Below, piece after piece: positions 25,165 through 33,506 of a stretch of DNA of 64,000 bases. Made by a program: the position numbers and the translations under genes. This DNA is from Halotia wernerae (lineage in GTDB: Bacteria > Cyanobacteriota > Cyanobacteriia > Cyanobacteriales > Nostocaceae). The DNA is taken from contig JAYGHB010000001.1 in the NCBI GenBank assembly GCA_034931985.1, forward strand, positions 124,001-188,000, in the 5' to 3' direction. The notes below the pieces were generated by a model, which was not told the DNA's origin, ran no database searches, and worked only from the letters and a program-made list of their open reading frames with translations. How positions within the stretch are numbered: position 1 is the first letter of the stretch; every line of letters starts with the position of its first letter.

Positions 25165-27339
25165 GTGGCGAAGTACGAAGACGGTTCCTGGCCGACGAAG
25201 GAACGCGTCCTCGAAACGTTGAAGCGCTCGGCCAAACCCGTCGAAAAACGGCGGCTGGCGAAGTTTCTCCATCTCAAAGGTCCGGCGCGCGACGCGCTGA
25301 AAAACCTGTTGCGCGACATGCTGCGCGACGGCGAGTTGATCTCGCTCGACGAAGGCAAGGTCGCCTTGCCGCGCCGCGACGGCGTGCCCGTCGGCGCGCA
25401 AATGGTCGAGATCGTCGAGGCCGACATCGAAGAAGGCGTGTTGCGCGCCAGGCCGGTCGATTGGGACGGCGACGCGCCCGCCCCGCTCGCGCGCGTGCGC
25501 TTGCCGCACGGCCATCCGGTGCCGCCGGTGGGCGCGCATGCGCTGGCCCGCTTGAAACGCGACGAAGAAGGCTGGCTCGCCGACGTGTTGCGTATCGCCG
25601 ACCGGCAGTCGGAGCGCCTCGTCGCACGGCTCGACCGCGTGGGTGCCGGCTGGCGCCTGATCCCGACCGATCGCAAGCTGCGCGTCGAATTCGGTCTCGT
25701 CGGCGATCCGCCCGACGACGTGAAGCCCGGCGATCTGGTGCTGGCGGAGATCAGCCCCGCGCGCCGCTTGGGCCTGCCGCGCGCCAAGATTTTGGAGCGC
25801 GTGGGCCACGAGCGCGATCCGAAAGCCGCGAGCCTGATCGCGATTTTCAGCCAGGATATTCCGACCGTATTCTCGCCCGCCGCCTTGACGCAGGCCGAAC
25901 GCGCCAAGCCCGCCACGCTCGGCGACCGCTTGGATTTGCGCGACCTGCCGATCGTGACGATCGACGGCATCGACGCGCGCGATTTCGACGACGCGGTTTA
26001 CGCCCGCCCCGATCCCGAAAACCCGGACGGGTTCGAATTGATCGTCGCCATCGCCGACGTCGCCTATTACGTGCGGCCCGGCGACGCGCTCGACCGCGAC
26101 GCTTACGAGCGCGGCAATTCCTGCTACTTCCCCGACCGCGTCGTGCCGATGCTGCCCGAGCGCCTGTCGAACGATCTTTGCTCGCTGCGGCCCAACGAGG
26201 ATCGGCCGGTGCTCGGCGTGCGCGTGCGCATCGACGCCGGCGGGCGCAAGGTCGCGCATAAATTCTTCCGCGGCCTGATCCGCTCGGCCCAGCGCTTCAC
26301 CTACGAGGAAGTGCAGGACATCGCCGACGGGGGCCCGCACGAACTCGCCCCCATCGTGGCGCCGCTTTACGCCGCCTATCGCGCGTTGCTGAAAGCGCGC
26401 CAGGATCGCGGCGCGCTCGACCTCGAACTCGAGGAACGCAAAGTCGAGATCGACGATTTGGGCCGAGTGGCGTCGATCAAGCCGCGCAAGCGCCTGGACA
26501 GCCACAAGCTGATCGAGGAGTTCATGATCCTCGCCAATGTCTGCGCGGCCGAGACGTTGGAGAAGCGCAACCGGCCTTGCATGTATCGCGTGCACGAACC
26601 GCCGGCCGAAGGGCGCATCGACGCCTTGCGCGAAGTGCTCGACGGACTCGATTTCCATTTGGCGAAGACGGCGCTGCGGCCCAAGGATTTCGGCCGCATC
26701 CTGGAATGGGCGGCCGACAAGCCGTGGCGCCACATGGTCAACACGATGGTGCTGCGCTGCCAATCGCTCGCCGTCTATTCCCCCGATAACGCGGGGCATT
26801 TCGGCCTGTCGCTGGCGCGCTACGCGCATTTCACCTCGCCCATCCGCCGCTACGCCGATCTGCTGATCCATCGTTCGCTGATCGACGCGGAAAAACTGGG
26901 CGATGGCGCGTTGACCGAAGGCCATGTGCCCGATTTCGAAAAAGCGGGCGAACATATCTCCGCGACCGAGCGCCGCGCCGTGACTGCCGAGCGCGACGCG
27001 ATGGCGCGCTACATGGCCGCCTATCTCGCCGACCGGCAGGGGGCGACGTTCCCCGCGCGCATCTCGGGCGTGCAGAAATTCGGCGTCTTCGTCACGCTGG
27101 ACGATATCGGCGCCGACGGTTTGGTCCCGGTGCGCGCTTTGCCCCAGGATTTCTATCACTTCGACGAGCGAAGCCATGTACTGAGCGGGGCGCGCACGCG
27201 GCGCACCTTCAGCTTGGGACAAGCCGTCGAGGTCCGCCTGCGGGAAGTTGACGCATTGACCGGCTCGCTGACGTTCGATCTGCTCGACGGTGGCGGCCGC
27301 CCCTCGGGCCGTGGGAAATTCCCCCGGAAAAAGAGGTAA
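25165..27339 (+). CDS. rnr: Ribonuclease R (RNB-family 3'-5' exoribonuclease)
   Basis: 724 residues. It has an N-terminal winged helix (residues ~12-70), cold-shock domains, then the RNB catalytic core with ITIDGIDARDFDDAVYARPD type metal ligands (read here as VTIDGIDARDFDDAV), MLPERLSNDLCSLRPNEDRP and HFTSPIRRYADLLIHR. A C-terminal S1 domain (RISGVQKFGVFVTLDDIGAD) and a basic end complete it. Degrades structured RNA. GTG start at 25165, immediately after topA, so co-transcription is likely. Confidence 0.96.
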   Translation: MAKYEDGSWPTKERVLETLKRSAKPVEKRRLAKFLHLKGPARDALKNLLRDMLRDGELISLDEGKVALPRRDGVPVGAQMVEIVEADIEEGVLRARPVDWDGDAPAPLARVRLPHGHPVPPVGAHALARLKRDEEGWLADVLRIADRQSERLVARLDRVGAGWRLIPTDRKLRVEFGLVGDPPDDVKPGDLVLAEISPARRLGLPRAKILERVGHERDPKAASLIAIFSQDIPTVFSPAALTQAERAKPATLGDRLDLRDLPIVTIDGIDARDFDDAVYARPDPENPDGFELIVAIADVAYYVRPGDALDRDAYERGNSCYFPDRVVPMLPERLSNDLCSLRPNEDRPVLGVRVRIDAGGRKVAHKFFRGLIRSAQRFTYEEVQDIADGGPHELAPIVAPLYAAYRALLKARQDRGALDLELEERKVEIDDLGRVASIKPRKRLDSHKLIEEFMILANVCAAETLEKRNRPCMYRVHEPPAEGRIDALREVLDGLDFHLAKTALRPKDFGRILEWAADKPWRHMVNTMVLRCQSLAVYSPDNAGHFGLSLARYAHFTSPIRRYADLLIHRSLIDAEKLGDGALTEGHVPDFEKAGEHISATERRAVTAERDAMARYMAAYLADRQGATFPARISGVQKFGVFVTLDDIGADGLVPVRALPQDFYHFDERSHVLSGARTRRTFSLGQAVEVRLREVDALTGSLTFDLLDGGGRPSGRGKFPRKKR

Positions 27340-27427
27340 ATTCCGTCATACATTCTCCGACACGGGGGGAGTGTTGCCGGATTGCCGCGCCTGCGCGACC
27401 TTTCTGCCATGCTTTGGCGGAAGGGGT

Positions 27428-27446
27428 GGCCGGACGCCGTCCGGCC
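27428..27446. promoter_or_regulatory. Perfect 19-bp dyad between rnr and the DUF983 gene
   Basis: GGCCGGAC (27428-27435), a 3-nt centre GCC, and GTCCGGCC (27439-27446) form an exact inverted repeat. It is followed by TATATGATG and lies 35 bp before the DUF983 start. There is no T-run, so it is either a hairpin in the rnr 3' region or a protein-binding site for the downstream promoter. Confidence 0.4.
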
Positions 27447-27481
27447 TATATGATGTGCATCCGAGAAGGAGTTTCGGAAGA

Positions 27482-27856
27482 ATGTCCGCCGACCTGCAAA
27501 CGCCCGCCGCCCGCGACTGGTCCAAGTCGTTCTGGCGCGGTCTGGCGTGCAAATGCCCCGCTTGCGGCGAGGGCCCGGTTTTCGCCGGCTATCTGCGCGT
27601 GACGCCGAATTGCGCCGTCTGCGGCGAGAAGCTCGACGATCTGCGCGCCGACGACGCGCCCCCCTATTTCACGATCTTCATCGTCGGCCACATCATCGTT
27701 CCGCTAATCCTGATTCTGGAGCGCGGGTATATGCCGCCGATTTGGCTGCATATGGCGCTGTGGCTGCCCCTGACGACGCTGCTGAGCCTCGCCTTCCTGC
27801 GCCCGATCAAGGGTGCGGTGGTCGGCGTATTGTGGGCCCAGCGCGAGAAACCCTAA
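27482..27856 (+). CDS. DUF983 family membrane protein
   Basis: 124 residues. The N-terminal part has two CxxC pairs (CKCPACGEGPVF and CAVCGEKLDDLRADDAPPYF), a rubredoxin-like zinc knuckle, followed by two hydrophobic helices (FTIFIVGHIIVPLILILERG and WLPLTTLLSLAFLRP). This is the DUF983 pattern; its role is unknown. AAGGAG at 27466-27471 fixes the ATG at 27482. Lies between rnr and the S41 protease. Confidence 0.88.
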   Translation: MSADLQTPAARDWSKSFWRGLACKCPACGEGPVFAGYLRVTPNCAVCGEKLDDLRADDAPPYFTIFIVGHIIVPLILILERGYMPPIWLHMALWLPLTTLLSLAFLRPIKGAVVGVLWAQREKP

Positions 27857-27869
27857 CGGACATACCGAC

Positions 27870-29471
27870 ATGCGCGCCGCCTATCGCCCCTCCTCGTTGC
27901 GCAAGCCGCGTTCGCGGCTGGGGGTATTGGCGGCGGCACTGGTCCTGTTCGCGACCGCGTGCGCGGGCCCGCGCGAAACCGTGCGCCCGGAACAGGCGGC
28001 CGTCCCCGCCCCGCGCGCGGCCCAGACTTCGCCCACGCAATTTTTCCACCGCGCCTATGACGAGCTAGCGGTGCGCTACATCCAGCCGATCGATATGCCG
28101 GTGCTGGCCAGCACGGGTCTCGGCGGCTTGTCGAAGATCGACCAGCGAATCTCGGTCAAGCGCACCGATACGCGCCTGCAAGTCATGGACGGCGCCATCG
28201 TCGCGGCGAGCTACGATTTGCCCCGGCGCGACGACGCGCTCCGCTGGGCGCAATTGACCGCCGCGGCGATCGATAGTGCGCGCAACATCTCGCCCGCCTT
28301 GCGCGACACGTCGAACGAGCGCGTGTTCCGCGCGGTGTTGGACGAAGCGCTCGCCCCGCTCGACGCCTATACGCGCTACGACGATCCCGATCGCGCGCGC
28401 GACGCCCGCGCCTCGCGCGACGGCTTCGGCGGCATCGGCGTGACCGTGGGGTTCGAGCAAGGCGAAGTCCGCGTCGACGCGGTGACGCCGGATTCCCCCG
28501 CCGCACGCGGCGGCATTCGCGTGGGAGACCGTTTGGTCGCCGCCGACGGCCGCGCCTTTCTGGGGATGCCCGAGCGCGACGTGATCGCGCGCCTGCGCGG
28601 GCCGATCGGCAGCGAGGTGCGGATCGAAATTCGCCGCCCGCCGGCCGAAACGCGCAGCGAGTTGAAGCTGACCCGCAGCCATATCGTGTCGCCGACGGTC
28701 ACCTATCGGCGCGACGGCGACATCGCCTATCTGCGCGTGACCGGCTTCAACCAGCGCACGACCGATGCCTTGACCGACGCGGTGCGCCGCGCGAAGGCCG
28801 AAATCGGCCCGAATATGCGCGGCGCCGTGCTCGACCTGCGCGGCAATCTCGGCGGCCTGCTCGACCAGGCGGTCGGCGTCTCCGACCTGTTCTTGGCGCG
28901 CGGCACGATCGTTTCGACGCGCGGGCGCCATCGCGGCGCATTGCAATCGATGACCGCGCAGCCGGGCGATATCGGGGAAAACGTGCCTTTGGTCGTGCTG
29001 GTCAACGGCCAGTCGGCGTCCGCGTCGGAAATCGTCGCCGCCGCCTTGCAGGACAACGGCCGCGCCGTGGTCGTGGGCACCACGTCCTTCGGCAAGGGCT
29101 CGGTCCAGACGCTGGTGCCGATGCCCAACGACGGCGAGCTTGTCATCACCTGGGCGCGCTTCCACGCGCCCACGGGCTATCCCTTGGCCGATCTGGGCGT
29201 GATCCCGGCCGTGTGCACCTCGGGCAACGATCAGGTCGCAACGGCCCTCCAGGCGATCAATCAGGGCCGTACGACCGGTCCCGACGTGATGGTGCGCTGG
29301 CGCGCCGCCGACCATTCGGACATGGACGGCTTGAAGCGCTTGCGCCAGATCTGCGCGCCCGAAAACACCAACCGCGAAAGCGACCTTGGCATCGCCGAAG
29401 CGTTGCTGCGCGACCGCACTTTGTTCTCCCGCGCCATCGAATCGGTCCAACTGGCCGCCGAGGCGCGCTGA
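27870..29471 (+). CDS. S41-family C-terminal processing peptidase, predicted lipoprotein
   Basis: 533 residues. Residues 1-31 are a lipoprotein-type signal with Cys31 in LFATACAG. A PDZ domain lies near residues 185-270 (GIGVTVGFEQGEVRVDAVTP), then the S41 tail-specific protease core with the catalytic Ser in NGQSASASEIVAAALQDN and the Lys in GTTSFGKGSVQTLV. Such proteases trim envelope proteins in the periplasm. The open frame extends upstream, but ATG 27870 yields the lipoprotein signal. The 13-bp spacing to DUF983 suggests a shared operon. Confidence 0.9.
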   Translation: MRAAYRPSSLRKPRSRLGVLAAALVLFATACAGPRETVRPEQAAVPAPRAAQTSPTQFFHRAYDELAVRYIQPIDMPVLASTGLGGLSKIDQRISVKRTDTRLQVMDGAIVAASYDLPRRDDALRWAQLTAAAIDSARNISPALRDTSNERVFRAVLDEALAPLDAYTRYDDPDRARDARASRDGFGGIGVTVGFEQGEVRVDAVTPDSPAARGGIRVGDRLVAADGRAFLGMPERDVIARLRGPIGSEVRIEIRRPPAETRSELKLTRSHIVSPTVTYRRDGDIAYLRVTGFNQRTTDALTDAVRRAKAEIGPNMRGAVLDLRGNLGGLLDQAVGVSDLFLARGTIVSTRGRHRGALQSMTAQPGDIGENVPLVVLVNGQSASASEIVAAALQDNGRAVVVGTTSFGKGSVQTLVPMPNDGELVITWARFHAPTGYPLADLGVIPAVCTSGNDQVATALQAINQGRTTGPDVMVRWRAADHSDMDGLKRLRQICAPENTNRESDLGIAEALLRDRTLFSRAIESVQLAAEAR

Positions 29472-29514
29472 AATCCGCCGTTAAGCCCCTGAAACAAGGG
29501 GATTCCCCCCGCGC

Positions 29515-29542
29515 TTGACATTGCGGCACAGGCGGTTATGTT
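29515..29542 (+). promoter_or_regulatory. Sigma-70-type promoter of rpmG
   Basis: A consensus -35 TTGACA at 29515-29520 is separated by 16 nt from TATGTT at 29537-29542. It lies about 49 bp upstream of the rpmG start and 43 bp after the protease stop. This is the clearest vegetative promoter in the window, as expected for a ribosomal protein gene. Confidence 0.7.
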
Positions 29543-29590
29543 CCGCGCCCTGCCGCCCTTTCGGGGGCCACCCCATTCGAGAACGCGATC

Positions 29591-29758
29591 ATGGCAAAGT
29601 CCAAGCAACTGCTCATCAAGCTCAACAGCACCGCGGACACGGGTTACTACTACGTGACCCAGAAGAATCCGCGTAAGACGACGGAAAAGCTGGAGCTGAA
29701 GAAGTACGACCCGATCGCGCGCAAGCACGTCGTGTTCAAGGAAGGCAAGATCAAGTAA
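29591..29758 (+). CDS. rpmG: Ribosomal protein L33 (bL33)
   Basis: A 55-residue basic protein (MAKSKQLLIKLNSTADTGYY and YVTQKNPRKTTEKLELKKYD), the standard alphaproteobacterial L33 length and sequence, lacking the zinc cysteines (the C-minus form). Part of the 50S subunit near the E site. It has its own strong promoter and is followed by a bidirectional hairpin terminator. It is short enough to be missed by ORF filters. Confidence 0.96.
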   Translation: MAKSKQLLIKLNSTADTGYYYVTQKNPRKTTEKLELKKYDPIARKHVVFKEGKIK

Positions 29759-29792
29759 ATCGCGCCTTCGGGCAGCGTTTACATTTCCGCGC

Positions 29793-29826
29793 AAAAGCCG
29801 GGACCGTCATCGACGGCCCGGCTTTT
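29793..29826. terminator. Bidirectional rho-independent terminator between rpmG and pleD
   Basis: AAAAGCCGGG (29793-29802) and CCCGGCTTTT (29817-29826) form a perfect 10-bp stem with a 14-nt loop. On the plus strand it ends in TTTTCGTTTTT; on the minus strand it ends in TTTT. It can stop both rpmG and the convergent pleD transcript. Confidence 0.85.
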
Positions 29827-29832
29827 CGTTTT

Positions 29833-31215
29833 TCAGGATTCCGGCGGGGCTTCGACGCGATTGCGCCCGCCCTGCTTGGCGCGATAAAGCGCCTCGTCCG
29901 CCGCGCGGATCAAATCGGGCAAATCGCTCAAGCCGCCATCGGTCGCCGATACGCCGACCGAAATCGTCAACTCGACGCCGTCTTCCTTGCCGTCGATCGA
30001 GATGCGCTCGGCGGCCACCTTGCTGCGCAAGCGTTCGCCGACCATGCGTCCGATTTTCGTATCGGCCTCCGGCATCACGACCAGGAATTCCTCGCCGCCC
30101 CAACGCGCGACCGTGTCGAAGGGGCGCAGGTTGCGTTGCAGGCGATTGGCGACGACGCGCAACGCCTCGTCGCCCGCCAGATGGCCGTAGGTGTCGTTGA
30201 CCGTCTTGAAATGGTCGATGTCGATCATCAGCAGCGCCAAGGGCCGGCGCGAATGCGCGGCGCGCTGCACGAGGCTCGACAGATGCGCCTCCATATAGCG
30301 CCGGTTGTGCAGGCCGGTCAGCGCGTCGGTCAGCGCCAGCGCCATATTGCGTTCGAAATTGGCGCGCAGCGCGTCCATATAGCGTTTGCGGCGGATTTGC
30401 GTGCGCACGCGCGCGACCAGCTCGTTGGGCTCGATCGGCGTCAGCAGATAATCGGTGACGCCCAGATCCAGCGCCTTGGCCAAGCGCGGATCGTCGCCGT
30501 CGTCCAGCACCGCCACCAGGGGCACGTTGCGCGCGCGCTCGCTCGCCCGCAATTCCGCGCATAGACGCAAGCCGTCGGTCTTGCGCATCAGCGTATTGAC
30601 CAGCAGCGTGTCGCAAGTTCCGTTTTCGGCAAGGCTGCGCGCCGCCCCCGCGTCGGCGACGAGTTCGACGGTCGAATTGTCGCCCGCGACCGCCTTGCCC
30701 AGCGTGCGCGCCAAGCCCGGCATGTCGTCGACGACGCAGATTTTCGCGTTGGTGACGGGCAATTCGCGCTCGACCGTGTCGCCGCCGTCGGGCATGTCGA
30801 ACTGGCCCGACGTCACCGAACGCAGGCGCCATTCGTCGCCCAGCATTTTCAAGCGGACCAGCGAACGTATCCGCGCATAAAGGGCCAGATCGCGCACCGG
30901 CTTGGTCAGGAAATCGTCGGCGCCGCTTTCGATGCCGCGCAAGCGGTCCTCGGCGGCGGACAAGGCCGTAACCATCACGACCGGGACATGGCGGGTGCGT
31001 TTATCCGCCTTCAAACGGCGGCACACCTCGAAGCCGTCCATGCCGGGCATCATGACGTCGAGCAGCACGATATCCGGCGGATCGGCGATCGCCTTTTCCA
31101 GCGCTTCGGGCCCGGAAAACGCGGTGACGACGTTGAAATACTCGGCCGTCAGCCGCGCTTCGAGCAGCTTGACGTTCGGCAGGAGATCGTCGACGACCAG
31201 GACCCGGGCTGACAT
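29833..31215 (-). CDS. pleD: PleD-type response regulator diguanylate cyclase
   Basis: 460 residues: REC domain 1 (residues 1-~120, phospho-acceptor Asp in DIVLLDVMMPGMDGFEVCRR, Lys in FLTKPV), a second, less conserved REC-like domain (~150-280), and a GGEEF domain (~295-455) with the active site RWGGEEFLVVMPEAD. It synthesises cyclic di-GMP when phosphorylated. The order divK-pleD on one transcript is that of the Caulobacter developmental pathway, so cell-pole or motility control is likely. 16 bp downstream of divK. Confidence 0.94.
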   Translation of the reverse strand: MSARVLVVDDLLPNVKLLEARLTAEYFNVVTAFSGPEALEKAIADPPDIVLLDVMMPGMDGFEVCRRLKADKRTRHVPVVMVTALSAAEDRLRGIESGADDFLTKPVRDLALYARIRSLVRLKMLGDEWRLRSVTSGQFDMPDGGDTVERELPVTNAKICVVDDMPGLARTLGKAVAGDNSTVELVADAGAARSLAENGTCDTLLVNTLMRKTDGLRLCAELRASERARNVPLVAVLDDGDDPRLAKALDLGVTDYLLTPIEPNELVARVRTQIRRKRYMDALRANFERNMALALTDALTGLHNRRYMEAHLSSLVQRAAHSRRPLALLMIDIDHFKTVNDTYGHLAGDEALRVVANRLQRNLRPFDTVARWGGEEFLVVMPEADTKIGRMVGERLRSKVAAERISIDGKEDGVELTISVGVSATDGGLSDLPDLIRAADEALYRAKQGGRNRVEAPPES

Positions 31216-31231
31216 TCCGGTACCGTCTCGG

Positions 31232-31597
31232 TCAGTTCAAAAAGCGTTGGACGGTTTCCAGGAACTTCGCGACCGAAATCGGCTTGGCGATATAGGCTTC
31301 GCACCCGCCCTGGCGGATCTTGTCCTCGTCGCCCTTCATCGCGAAGGCGGTCACCGCGACGACCGGGATCGCCCGCAATTCCGGGTCTTCCTTCAGCCAC
31401 TTGGTGACTTCCAGCCCCGACACTTCGGGCAGCTGGATATCCATCAAAATCAGATCGGGGCGCTTTTGGCGCGCGATCTTCATGGCCTCGATTCCGTCCT
31501 TGGTCTGCAAAGTCGCATAGCCATGCGCCTCCAACAGGTCGTGAAAGAGCTTCATATTGAGCTCGTTATCTTCGACGATCAGAACGGTCTTCGACAT
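31232..31597 (-). CDS. divK: Single-domain response regulator DivK
   Basis: A 121-residue receiver domain alone: TVLIVEDNELNMKLFHDLLE (acidic pocket), DLILMDIQLPEVSGLEVTKW (phospho-Asp), VAVTAFAMKGDE and YIAKPISV (Lys). The frame is open upstream, but ATG 31597 is the correct start. DivK works through histidine kinases of the DivJ/PleC type, not by binding DNA. Upstream of pleD, and divergent from the fructokinase gene across 110 bp. Confidence 0.93.
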   Translation of the reverse strand: MSKTVLIVEDNELNMKLFHDLLEAHGYATLQTKDGIEAMKIARQKRPDLILMDIQLPEVSGLEVTKWLKEDPELRAIPVVAVTAFAMKGDEDKIRQGGCEAYIAKPISVAKFLETVQRFLN

Positions 31598-31707
31598 GGA
31601 GGGGCTCGCGAGCGCAATCGCTTCAAGGTATAGAGGCGGCTTAGGGTTTAGCACGGCAATCGGGCGGCGTAAAACCCGCCCGGAGCCCCAAATCGCGCGG
31701 CGGTAGA

Positions 31708-32619
31708 ATGCGATACGGAATCGATCTGGGCGGCACCAAAACTGAGCTGGCGGCGTTAAGCAACGACGGTATGATCGTGCATCGCGAGCGCGTCCCCAGC
31801 CCCAAAGGCGACTATCGCGCGACGGTCGAGGCGATCGCCGGACTGGTTGAGCGGGCGGAGGCCAAAACCGGCCAGCACGGCAGCGTCGGTGTCGGTATAC
31901 CAGGGACCATATCGCCGATCTCGGGTTTGGTTAAAAACGCGAATTCGACGTGGCTGATCGGCCACCCGATGGACCGGGACCTGTCCGAAAGGCTCGGCCG
32001 CCCGGTGCGCCTGGCCAACGACGCCGATTGTTTCGCCCTATCGGAAGCGTCCGACGGCGCCGCCGCCGGTGCGCGCTCGGTTTTCGGGGTCATCATCGGC
32101 ACGGGCGTGGGCGGCGGGCTGGTATTCGACGGCAAGCCCGTCGGCGGTCCCAACGCGATCGCCGGCGAATGGGGCCATAATCCCCTGCCCTCGATGCGCG
32201 TGATCGACGGGCTGGACGAACGCCCCGGCCCGCAATGCTATTGCGGCCATACGGGGTGCATCGAAACCTATCTGTCGGGCGGCGCGATGGCCGCCGACCA
32301 TTTGCGCTACACCGGCAAAAAGCTGACGGCCGAGGAAATCGTCGCCGCCGATCTGGCCGGCGACAAAGAAGCCGACGCGACGATGCGCCGCTATATCGAC
32401 CGGCTGGGCCGGGCGCTGGCGACCATCGCCAATATTTTCGATCCCGAAACGATCGTGCTGGGCGGGGGCTTGTCGAACGCGGTGCGGCTTTATCGCGACG
32501 TATTGCCGGTGATGAAGGTCCATACGTTTACGGACGAACTCGTCACCAAGCTCGTCCAGAACAAACACGGCGATTCCAGCGGCGTGCGCGGGGCGGCGTG
32601 GCTGTGGCCCGCCGCCTGA
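31708..32619 (+). CDS. mak: ROK-family fructokinase (Mak-like)
   Basis: A 303-residue sugar kinase. RYGIDLGGTKTELAALSNDG is the ATP loop; VGVGIPGTISPISGLVKNAN and EWGHNPLP are ROK signatures; CYCGHTGCIETYLSG carries the zinc-binding cysteines; HGDSSGVRGAAWLWP closes the protein. The overall pattern, including the last motif, is that of E. coli Mak, which phosphorylates fructose. Other hexoses cannot be excluded. A single gene between divK and eipB. Confidence 0.88.
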   Translation: MRYGIDLGGTKTELAALSNDGMIVHRERVPSPKGDYRATVEAIAGLVERAEAKTGQHGSVGVGIPGTISPISGLVKNANSTWLIGHPMDRDLSERLGRPVRLANDADCFALSEASDGAAAGARSVFGVIIGTGVGGGLVFDGKPVGGPNAIAGEWGHNPLPSMRVIDGLDERPGPQCYCGHTGCIETYLSGGAMAADHLRYTGKKLTAEEIVAADLAGDKEADATMRRYIDRLGRALATIANIFDPETIVLGGGLSNAVRLYRDVLPVMKVHTFTDELVTKLVQNKHGDSSGVRGAAWLWPAA

Positions 32620-32626
32620 CGCCGTT

Positions 32627-33412
32627 TCAGCAGCGCGGTTTGGGCAATGCTTCCAGGCGTTCGAGCTTCGCCTTCATCGTGAACTCGGGATACTCGAACG
32701 TGTAGTCGCCCGCGACGCCGTTATCGAGCATCCGCATCGACGTTTCGTATTGCGGCGTGCCGGTCTTGTCGTCCGAATTGAAATAGGCCATGCGCACGCG
32801 AAACGCGGGGCGCTTGCCGATCTCGGGCGTTTGCGCGCCCAGCAGCATCTGGCCCGGCTGCTTGTCGGTGAAGATCGCGGTGACGTCGAGCGCGCCGTCC
32901 AGCGTGGCGCCGTCGAACACGGCGCGCAGGATCACGCGCTCCCCGCCTTCGGCCAGATTGAGCAGCAGCAGCGCATGCGCGGTCGGGAACATCGTGCCCG
33001 GCGGCAACTCCATCTCGGTCTCTGGCTCGGTGAAGACCGCCTTGCCGCCCTTGTCCGGATCGAGCGTCGCGCGGCCCTTCAACTCCTCGACGACCTGACC
33101 GTCGCGCGCCGTGCGCAAGGTGAAGCGATAGGACGTGCCGTCCTTCGATTCGAACGACGAGAACAGAATGTCGCTTTCGGTCGTGCCCTCATCGGCCGTC
33201 GTCATCGTGAAGCGCATGCGCTGGTTAAGGGTGTAGCCCTCGCACATTTCCGCCCAGTCGATGACCAAGGCGCCCTCGAGCCTGCCCACCTGCCCCCGGT
33301 TGTCGCCCAGCGACAGCGAATACGCCGCGCGATGGGGGGCAAGGCTTTGCGCCGCCGCCAAGCCCGGCAGGAACCCGATCAGGGCCGCAACGAACGCGAA
33401 TAGAAGGCGCAT
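32627..33412 (-). CDS. eipB: EipB-like periplasmic cell-envelope integrity protein (DUF1849)
   Basis: 261 residues with a signal peptide ending AAAQS near residue 22 and the DUF1849 opening LAPHRAAYSLSL. Two cysteines only in the mature part, Cys57 (AEMCEGY) and the C-terminal Cys261, match the conserved disulfide that links the ends of the beta-spiral fold of Brucella EipB. The protein is beta-rich, secreted to the periplasm, and supports envelope integrity in that species. It lies downstream of aspS on the same strand, separated by a 94-bp gap containing a 10-bp inverted repeat (33420-33429 / 33471-33480). Confidence 0.82.
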   Translation of the reverse strand: MRLLFAFVAALIGFLPGLAAAQSLAPHRAAYSLSLGDNRGQVGRLEGALVIDWAEMCEGYTLNQRMRFTMTTADEGTTESDILFSSFESKDGTSYRFTLRTARDGQVVEELKGRATLDPDKGGKAVFTEPETEMELPPGTMFPTAHALLLLNLAEGGERVILRAVFDGATLDGALDVTAIFTDKQPGQMLLGAQTPEIGKRPAFRVRMAYFNSDDKTGTPQYETSMRMLDNGVAGDYTFEYPEFTMKAKLERLEALPKPRC

Positions 33413-33506
33413 GGGGACTCCGGAAAACGGGGGGAACGCCGATTGGCCCGACTTTCCCCGAAGAATATGGCGTTTTCCGGACCGGTTATCCAGGTACCCG
33501 GGCGGG

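Noticed and set aside
33420..33480. 10-bp inverted repeat CCGGAAAACG / CGTTTTCCGG between aspS and eipB
   Set aside because: The arms are exact but 41 nt apart with no U-tract; too weak to call a terminator. Mentioned only in the eipB entry.
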